In this document: positions 1 to 5,958 of the stretch, piece after piece
How the letters are laid out: each line of letters starts with the position of its first letter
Numbering within the stretch: position 1 is the stretch's first letter
Assembly (NCBI GenBank): GCA_020631175.1
Contig: JAHDHT010000185.1
Coordinates: 1 to 5,958, forward strand
From: Chitinophagales bacterium
Lineage (GTDB): Bacteria; Bacteroidota; Bacteroidia; Chitinophagales; JAHDHT01
DNA: 5,958 nt
Direction: 5' to 3'
Translations under genes and position numbers: made by a program
Notes under the pieces: model-generated
Database searches by the model: none
The model's input: the letters and a program-made list of their open reading frames with translations, nothing else
Told to the model about the DNA's origin: nothing

Positions 1-3000
1 GCATTATCTCCGGTTAAAATATCTACTTCCACACTATCAATAGAGAAACAATTATTTTGGCTGTTTGTCACTGTTAGATAATACGTACCGGAGCTATTAA
101 TTTCTGTTGTAATCTCATCGGTACTGCCAATAAGTGAACCGTTTGTTGTCGTCCATTCATATTGAAAATCGACTCCGGTATCTGAATTACTTCCATCCAA
201 AATAAGACTGGCATTATCTTCACAACCTAAAGATACATTTGCTCCGGCCTCAGCTAAAGGTAAATCACCATCATAAATTACAATGAGATCATCTATTGAA
301 CTGCAATTATTAGCATTGTCAATAACTTCAAGGGTATAGGTACCGGCCTGATCGACTATTGGATTTAAAGTATTTTCTCCTGAAATTATGTTTCCGTCTG
401 CAGTACTCCATTGAATGGTGTAATCGCTAGGGTTGTCAAGAGATGCCGCAAGTGTAATGCTTGGACTTCCACAAGTTAATAATTCATCATCTCCGGCATA
501 AAAATCAGGGATAACATTGTTAGATGTTACATTAACTACCTGAGTGCTGCTACAACCATTCTGAAGGTCAGTTACGGTAAGGGTATAAGCTCCTGCTGCA
601 TCCACAGATACTATTAACACATCGGTTGGGCTGGTGAAATTACCATCTGTGCTTGTCCATTCAATTTCATAATTACCGGAACCCGAATTTATAGTACCGG
701 TTAAATCAATACTATTAATTCCACAATCGATTTCTGCATCAGCACTTGTACTTATGTCCGGCAAATCTGCATCAGAAGTTACCTCAACAAAAGAACTGTT
801 TTCGCAACCATTTGAAGTATTAGTTACGGTTAGCGTATAGGTTCCTGTATTCGAAACCGTGATCTCTAATTCAGTTGGGTCAGTATTGATCGTGCCATCT
901 GTAGTTGTCCATTCATAAACTAAATCCGGATTATTATCTGATTGACCGCTTAGAACAATCGATCCGGCTGTACAGGTAATTATTGCATCCTGACCGGCAT
1001 CAGCGGAAGGAATATTATTGTCGAAATTGATTAACACCTGATCACTATCTGAACAGGAGTTATCTAAATTTGTAATTGTTAAGGTATACGTTCCATCCAA
1101 ATCAATAGTCGGATTTAATGTATTCTCACCGGAAACAATATTTCCATCGGTAGTTGTCCATTCGTACGTTAAGTTTCCGGAACTTGAAGTATTTCCGTTT
1201 AAAGTAAGTTCTGTTGTACCACAACCTATAGTTGTATCGTCACCTGCATTTACATCCGGTAAATCACTGCTTCCATTAATTTCGATTTGAGCTATAGAAG
1301 AACAGCCATTTGACTGATCGAAGACTTCTAATTGATAGCTTCCTGTAGCATCAATAGTTATTAAATCTAATTCCGGATCACTGGTAATATTTCCATCATT
1401 TGTCGACCAGAAATAAACAAAGGAACCGGTATTTGAAACACTACTTTGTAATTCAACTTCAGAATTGTTGCAATCGATACTTCCTGTCGATGATAAGGTT
1501 ATTTGTGGAAGGTCTTCATCAGCTGTTACAAAGACAGAGTCTATTGATGTGCAATAGCTGTTTAAATCAGTTATAGTGATATAGTAGGTTCCGGTTGCAC
1601 TTACAGTAGCTTCCAGGTTATCGAAGCCTGATACGATAAGCCCACCGTTACTACTGGTCCATAACACTTCATAGTTTCCCGATAATGATGTAGCGGCTGT
1701 AAGACTTACTTCATCGGCAAGACAATTTAATTCGTTATTCGGACCGGCATCAATATCAGGAATATCATTGTTTTCAAAAACCTCTATTTGATCAGTACTA
1801 ACACACCCATTATCTGTATTTATCACTGATATAGTATAAACCCCAGCTCCTTCAAATGTAGCATCTAATTGATCTTGTCCGGAGATTATTGTTCCATCAT
1901 TTGTCGTCCATTCAATTTCAAAAGTACCGTTTGTACTATTGATTAAAGCAGAAGCCTGGGCTTCCGAATTTAAACAATTCAGTTGAATGTCTGTACCTGC
2001 GCTAATATCCGGTAAATCTGCATTTTGATCTACAATAACAAAATCAGAACTCTCACAACCATTATCATCGTTTGTAACGTTTAGGATATAGGTTCCGGCC
2101 TGATCTATTTCAATAGTTAAACTTGTCGGGTCAGAAATTATATTACCATCACTTGTTGACCACTCGTAAGAGAAATTTCCTGAGCTATTTACAATTCCTT
2201 CCAAATTCAAAAATGTATCAGAGCAATTTAATGTTACATCCGAACCTGCGTTAACATCTGGTAATGTAGCGTCGACACTAACTTCCACTTCATCAGTATA
2301 ACTGCATCCCGAATCACTCGTAATTGTGAAGGTGTAGATTCCACTTGTATTGACATCGACAGCAATTTGATCGGCTGCGGATGTGATGTTTCCATTAATG
2401 CTTGTCCATTCAATGGAATAGTTATCTGTGCTATTTATTTCTCCTGTTAATTGTATAAATGAATCACCGCAATTAATTTCCTGATCCATACCTGCTGTGA
2501 AATCAGGAATTAAATCCTGATTTATTTGAATGAGGTTACTATCATCTCCGTTACAGTATAAATCTGTAAAGTTTTCAACGGTATAACTACCGGCTTCTGA
2601 TATATTTATTTCAAGAGGATTATTACTGATATTTGAAAAAGCTGTGTTGGTTCCTGAAATTGAATTAACCAAATCAAATGACCAGGGGCCTGTACCACTA
2701 AATGAAATTTGCAGCATTGCGTCACCACTTCCATCCGAACAAAGAGCACCGGATTCACTAACGTTTACTGTTGGAGTTTCATAAAAGGTAATTGGAGTGC
2801 CTTGCGTTACTGATGTACAAACATCGTTTAAAATGATTGCTCCATTAGCATCTGTAATTCCTGCGACAGCGGATACATAATACGTTTGACCAAAGTTCAT
2901 TGTAGCAATATCAAATCCGAAATCAGGAGTACTGTTAGTACTGAAAATTTGTCCTAAACTATTTCCGGGTGCATCATGAAGAACGAATTGTACAACTTCT

Positions 3001-5958
3001 CCATTATTTAAGTTTTCTCCGCTTGAGTTATAAATAACATTGGCTATTGCATCTGTACCACAAAGGCTGATTGCAACAGGATCCATATTTCCGGCACTTG
3101 TAGAACAAGAGCAACTAAATTGTCCGGAAACATTTATAGAAGAACAGGCATAGTCATCAAAAATGTTAAAGGAATAATTAGCATCACTTAGAATCGGATC
3201 ACTGGTAAATATTCCGGTAGAAGGATCGAGGCTTCCATTTCCATTAATGGAAACATTATTTAAATCGATTCCGCTAATTTCAAAACTAACAATGTAATCA
3301 TTTACTCCGCCGTTGCAATCTTCCGAAATATTATTAACGCTTACTTCATTTTGAATTTGTATTTCAAGAGAACTGGATGCAGTTCCACAATCATTACTTA
3401 CAGCATAAGTATAGGTACCACTTTGGGCATTAGAAAGATCTAAAATACTGCTTACTGTTCCTGAAGGGCCTTCCCAGGTTCCATTTGCATCAGGGTAATC
3501 AACAAGCAGGTCATATAAGTTCACGGGATCTTCATTGATGCAAAAATCAAAGTTCCCACCGTTTCCGGCGTTAGGCAAATCAAGAATCTCAACATCTATA
3601 ATTGCAGGATCACTTTCACAAGCATTTAACATAGCTGTAACGGTATAGGTACCAGCAGTATTTACTTCAGGGTTAAAAGTATCTTCCCCTGAAACAATAT
3701 TTCCGCCATTAGAAACTGTCCATTCAAATGTTAAAGGGTCTGCACCATTATTTTGAATCGCTTCCAATAGAATAATGTCGCCTTCACAATATTCAGTCGC
3801 AGCATTTATTTCTATTTCCGGTGTAGATGAAATTTCGATTTGAACAGGTACAGCCTGACTACAGGTGTTTGGTGGACTTCCTGCCGTACTTTGCACCCAG
3901 TAGGTTCCGCTGTTCTCTAATAGGGATAATGCTAATTGACTACCTCCTGCATTTGGATCACCATCCCAATAAGAAATAGTGCCACCGGAATTATTATTGT
4001 CGATTATATTTAGATTAGCTAAATCGAAGGCATCACAAATACTAACAGATTCAATTTGAAGATCCGGGCTATTAACAAAGTTCAAATCAACATTGTAAAT
4101 TAAATCACAACCATTATCGGCACCGTTCGGAATGATTGTCTGACCAGACGGATTATTTACATCATAAACATCGGAACCCGCCGTGAAACTATAGCTATCT
4201 CCGCTGCAATAAGTTCCGGTAATTTCTTCCGTGAAAGCTTCATCAAATATCAGATCAACAAATATGGAATAAGAGCAACCATTATCATCGGTTAATGTTT
4301 GATCTGTGAAAGGATTGTTTTCATCATAAGTTGTTCCATCAGGAGCAGTGATTGAATATCCATCACCTGCACAGCCAACATATGTTTCATTAAAATCAGG
4401 AGTCAATTCATAAAATTCTAAATCAACGATCATTAAAAGATCACATCCTCCAAAACCTTCACCGGGTAATAAAGTTGATCCGGACGGATTATTTTCATTA
4501 TAGGTATCGTTTCCATAAACTACTGTATATCCACTACCGCTGCATACGGATTGATTAATTTCTATTTCCTGATCATCGGTGAAACTTAAATCTACTTCAT
4601 AAAGTAAATCACAACCATTTGACGCACCACCCGGAATTAATGTTGTACCAAGAGGATTATTTACATCATAGGTATCTGAACCATAAGTAACACTATAGCC
4701 TGAAGAAGTACAATAACTTTCATCAATTATAATTGTTTCTTCATCAGTGAATGTTAAGTCTACAGCATATAAAACATCACATCCATTTGAAGCTGCACCG
4801 GAAACTAAAGCTGTACCTGAAGGATTGTTTTCATCGAAAGTTGTACTGCCCAGTGTAATCGAAAAATTTTCTGAAGTACAATGTGTTTCTGTAATATTTT
4901 CAGTTTCGTTTTGCAGGTAAGTAAGATTTACATCATAAGTTAATAGACAACCATTATCAGCAGCGTTAGGTATTTCAACTATACCGGATGGATTAGATTG
5001 ATCAAAAGTAACTCCGCCATATTCTACATTGAAATTATCATTGATACAATAAGTGCCATCAATTACTTCATACTGATCTTCGAAGAAAGTCAGATTTACA
5101 TCATAGGTGAAAGAACATCCATTTGCTGAGCCACTAGCATCTGTAACCACACCTGAAGGATTGTTTTGATCAAATGTTACACCTGCATATTCAACACTAT
5201 AATTTTCCCATTCACAATACATCCCGGTAATTTCAATAAATCCGTCTTCGAGATATGTAAGGTTTACATTATAGATTTGATCACATCCATTAGCGGCACC
5301 GTTGTTTACCACTGTTGTACCGGAAGGATTGTCTTCATCGTAGATGTCGCCATTAATTTCGAAAGTATAATTTTCAGATACGCAATGTGTTTCGGTTATA
5401 TCAATTATTTCTTCTTCGAGAATGGTCAGGTCAACATTGTATGTAATGTTACATCCATTTGATGCGCCACCTGCAACGGTAGTACTACCGGTTGGGTTGT
5501 TTATGTCGTAAACAACTCCGTCAAATTCATAAGAAGTGAAATCGGCTGCACAATGGGTTTCAATTATATCGACGGTTTCATTTGCGTCAAAACTTAAATT
5601 GACATCCAAATTAAACGGACATCCATTTTGGTCATTGTAAACTTCAGTTCCTACAGGATTATTTTCATCGTAAACGATACCGTCTGGTGAAGTATAAGTA
5701 AATCCATCTCCAATACAACCCGAATAAGAAAATGTTTCATCATCGCTTAATGGATTAAAAACCAAATCAACGATTAGGTCATAAGGACATCCACCGGCAT
5801 CTAATAATTGTTCTGTTCCCGACGGATTATATTCCGTATAAAAATTTCCATTAGGAGAAACATATGAAAATCCATCCCCTTCACATCCTACGTATTGAAT
5901 GTAATCATCAGAAGCAGCCGGTGTGAAAATTAAATTTACATTGTATTCGTAGCCACAA
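1..5958 (-). CDS. Internal fragment of a giant secreted repeat protein, probable Bacteroidota surface adhesin
   Basis: One minus-strand frame is open across the entire window (1,985 full codons); start and stop both lie outside. In protein order it contains a 56-residue repeat array (type B), three single 82-83 residue modules, a three-part central block, and an array of Ig/PKD-like repeats of 82-84 residues (type A). Motifs such as 'AGTYTLTVT', 'NGC', 'YEWTT.DGNI' and 'YDENNPSGT' are typical of very large exported proteins of Bacteroidota, some of which are SprB-like gliding adhesins carried out by the type IX secretion system. No catalytic motif or membrane segment is visible, so a structural or adhesive role at the cell surface is inferred. 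No lysine or arginine was found and only four histidines, so the product is strongly acidic. Cysteines recur in pairs per repeat, fitting an exported, disulfide-bonded protein. The coding assignment is near certain; the adhesin role is moderately likely, and involvement in gliding cannot be judged here. Confidence 0.95.
6..2498 (-). repeat. Type A array: ten Ig/PKD-like repeats of 82-84 residues
   Basis: Units in protein order: 2498-2253, 2252-2004, 2003-1752, 1751-1500, 1499-1251, 1250-1002, 1001-753, 752-501, 500-252 and 251-6. The consensus is (N/D/S)AG-x-D-x4-C at residue 10, a hydrophobic strand, a Ser/Asn/Gly turn, '(Y/F)-x-(E/Q)-W-(T/S)', '(D/N)G-(N/T)-I', a variable acidic loop, 'x-GTY-x-L-x-V-(T/I)', 'NGC/NNC' about 55 residues after the first Cys, then a strand and '(D)-LP-D' linking to the next AG. 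Every unit has exactly two cysteines and one Trp at conserved positions, as in a disulfide-pinned Ig fold. Such tandem repeats form stalks in Bacteroidota surface proteins. Unit 5 has lost the AG start ('TLSSTG'), and unit 8 starts 'STSAD'. Units differ strongly in DNA sequence. An eleventh unit appears to begin at the window edge (base 5 downward: 'NA'). Confidence 0.92.
2499..2771 (-). other. Central block part c: 'GTGPWSFDL' beta-sandwich (91 residues)
   Basis: It starts 'TVNVSESGALCSDGSGDAML', has the core 'ISFSGTGPWSFDL', then 'NPLEINISEAGSYTVENF' and a Cys in 'LYCNG', ending in 'LIPDF' just before the first type A unit. An early Cys followed by 'F-(S/T)-G-x-(G/P)-PW-x-(F/V)' and later 'AGSYTV...D..C.G' matches a recurring Bacteroidota extracellular module that usually follows the 'GTP(I/V)-x-FY' module, as here. 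It therefore probably belongs functionally with part b. Confidence 0.6.
2772..3113 (-). other. Central block part b: cysteine-rich 'CSCS...TYYVSAVAG...FYETP' module (114 residues)
   Basis: It begins 'CSCSTSAGNMDPVAISLCG', followed by 'VVQFVLHDAPG', 'FGFDIATMNFGQTYYVSAV', 'GAIILNDVC' and 'GTPITFYETP'. The order C-x-C, AG-x-M, CG, a 'F-x-LH' strand, 'G-(Q/T)-TYYVSAVAG', 'L-x-D-x-C-x-S-V' and 'GTP(I/V)-x-FY' is characteristic of a module I have seen only in large exported Bacteroidota proteins. It stands once, between modules and the type A array, and carries the only histidine outside the type B repeats. It is the most distinctive, non-repeated part of the window and a candidate for a specific binding function, which is inference. 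Confidence 0.6.
3114..3326 (-). other. Central block part a: 71-residue beta-rich segment
   Basis: It runs from 'SEDCNGGVNDYIVSFEISG' through 'DPSTGIFTSDPIL' and 'YSFNIFDDYACSS' to 'GQFS', directly before the CSCS motif. The alternating hydrophobic pattern and the 'Y.F.I.D...C' ending suggest a small beta-sandwich with one potential disulfide. This piece commonly precedes a CxC-type module in related proteins as I recall, but I cannot name a family. No binding or catalytic motif is evident. Confidence 0.5.
3327..3572 (-). other. Module M3: 'NAG...GTW' domain (82 residues)
   Basis: The sequence starts 'NAGNGGNFDFCINEDPVNLY', then 'DLLVDYPDANGTWEGPSG', then 'SGTYTYAVSNDCGTASS'. The combination of an 'NAG' start with an early Cys, 'DL(F/L)..L', a 'P(D)..GTW' core, and a 'GTYTY.V' strand before a late Cys is a recurring domain in Bacteroidota gliding-motility-associated large proteins. 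It has two cysteines in Ig-like positions. Its role is unknown; a structural spacer or binding domain is inferred. Confidence 0.65.
3573..3821 (-). other. Module M2: Ig/PKD-like domain related to the type A repeats (83 residues)
   Basis: It starts 'PEIEINAATEYCEGD' and contains 'LTFEWTVSNGGNIVSGEDT', 'FNPEVNTAGTYTVTA', and a second Cys in 'NACESD', ending 'VEILDLP'. Every landmark of the type A repeats is in the same order: first Cys, (Y/F)EW, GNI(V/I)SG-(E)-(N/D)T-x-NP, GTYT, second Cys, then a 'DLP' linker into an 'NAG' start. Length (83 residues) also matches. It is best read as an isolated, diverged type A unit separated from the main array by M3 and the central block. Confidence 0.75.
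3822..4067 (-). other. Module M1: single beta-rich extracellular domain (82 residues)
   Basis: The segment opens with 'PDLQIESVSICDAFDLANL', continues with 'TISYWDGDPNAGG', and closes with 'NSGTYWVQS', a cysteine and 'VPVQIEI'. This layout (Cys plus 'D-L' start, a 'YW/YY.D' central strand, then 'GTY(W/Y)V' and a late Cys) is a common module in Bacteroidota secreted proteins, where it usually sits among Ig- or PKD-like repeats. Two cysteines are placed so that they could close one disulfide. No enzymatic motif is seen. The module assignment rests on motif recognition only, and its function is unknown. Confidence 0.6.
4035..4109 (-). repeat. Truncated twelfth type B unit fused to the next module
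   Basis: A twelfth anchor cysteine (codon 4109-4107) keeps the 168-base spacing and starts 'CDLIYNVDLNF', a good match to the type B opening. From 'SPDLQIESVSIC' onward the repeat consensus is lost and the sequence becomes module M1. The 'IC' cysteine sits 25 residues from the anchor, as in the GDG variant of type B, and also serves as the first cysteine of M1. The 'NNPSG' half of the unit is missing. This is the junction between the two architectures. The exact domain boundary is uncertain by roughly ten residues. Confidence 0.75.
4110..5957 (-). repeat. Type B array: 11 complete 56-residue repeats in strict 168-base register
   Basis: Each unit begins at an anchor cysteine, usually in 'NGC'. 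Units in protein order: 5957-5790, 5789-5622, 5621-5454, 5453-5286, 5285-5118, 5117-4950, 4949-4782, 4781-4614, 4613-4446, 4445-4278 and 4277-4110. The consensus is C-x3-Y-x-V-(D/N)-L-(T/S)-F near the start, a second Cys at residue 24 or 25, an aromatic-rich strand, then 'Y/F-D-x-N-N-P-S-G-T' and a Gly/Ala/Asn-rich turn leading to the next NGC. Units 1, 2 and 10 are a variant with 'GC.GDG(F/Y)' and 'P(D/N)G', Cys at 25 and the NNP-type loop two residues later; units 3-9 and 11 have Cys at 24. All remain 56 residues long. Similar short repeats occur in large secreted Bacteroidota proteins, but I know no characterised function. Units are clearly divergent at DNA level. The array probably extends past 5958, because the window opens exactly on an anchor cysteine. 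Confidence 0.9.

Noticed and set aside
1..2498. Recent repeat expansion or phase-variable slippage in the type A array
   Set aside because: Adjacent units differ at many synonymous and nonsynonymous sites and I saw no long exact direct repeats or simple-sequence tracts.
6..2498. Firm naming of the gene as sprB
   Set aside because: Repeat style alone is shared by many unrelated giant Bacteroidota proteins, and the N- and C-terminal regions and neighbouring genes are not visible.
5166..5462. A 98-codon open frame on the plus strand
   Set aside because: It lies wholly antisense to type B units 3-5 of the giant gene. Its translation resembles no family I know. In-phase repeats (168 bases, a multiple of three) tend to keep an antisense frame open by chance. 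The minus-strand frame has clear repeated protein motifs.
4107..5957. Regularly spaced similar DNA words such as 'acatccattt', suggesting a CRISPR array or satellite DNA
   Set aside because: The spacing is 168 bases, the shared words are short and imperfect, and the similarity is explained by a conserved 'NGC' codon context in a coding repeat.
1..5958. Possible frameshift, pseudogene or assembly break between the two repeat arrays
   Set aside because: The same minus-strand frame stays open through every module and junction, and all repeat anchors fall in that frame.
1..5958. Promoters, ribosome binding sites, terminators or a second gene
   Set aside because: No intergenic gap exists; AT-rich promoter-like words are expected by chance in such coding sequence and none sits near a gene start.

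Overview
The whole 5,958-base window is the inside of one giant gene on the minus strand. Read from the high-coordinate end, a single frame (first full codon at 5957-5955, last at 5-3) runs for 1,985 codons without a stop. Neither start nor stop codon lies in the window, so signal peptide, C-terminal sorting domain, promoter and terminator are all outside it. I see no second gene, RNA gene, mobile element or intergenic space.

The protein is a mosaic of secreted beta-sandwich-type repeats of the kind found in giant surface adhesins of Bacteroidota (Flavobacteriia or Saprospiria and relatives). The AT-rich DNA, repeats such as 'GTYTLTVTN..NGC', and the 'CSCSTSAGNMD...GTPITFYETP' and 'GTW' modules point to that phylum. 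Genus cannot be told. SprB-like gliding adhesins and type IX-secreted proteins with a 'gliding motility-associated C-terminal domain' are the closest class I know, but the diagnostic C-terminus is not visible.

Layout in protein order (high to low coordinates): (1) an array of at least 11 complete 56-residue repeats (type B, 5957-4110), spaced exactly 168 bases apart, plus a partial twelfth unit fused into the next domain; (2) three single modules of 82-83 residues (4067-3327), the second of which resembles the later type A repeats; (3) a three-part central block (3326-2499) including a cysteine-rich 114-residue module; (4) an array of ten Ig/PKD-like repeats of 82-84 residues (type A, 2498-6), entering an eleventh at the window edge. 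Both arrays probably continue or end outside the window.

The most striking property is composition. In my hand translation of all 1,985 residues I found no lysine and no arginine, and only four histidines, against abundant Asp, Glu, Asn, Ser and Thr. The segment must be extremely acidic and would have no trypsin site. Together with regularly placed cysteine pairs in both repeat families, this suggests a long, rigid, polyanionic, protease-resistant extracellular stalk.
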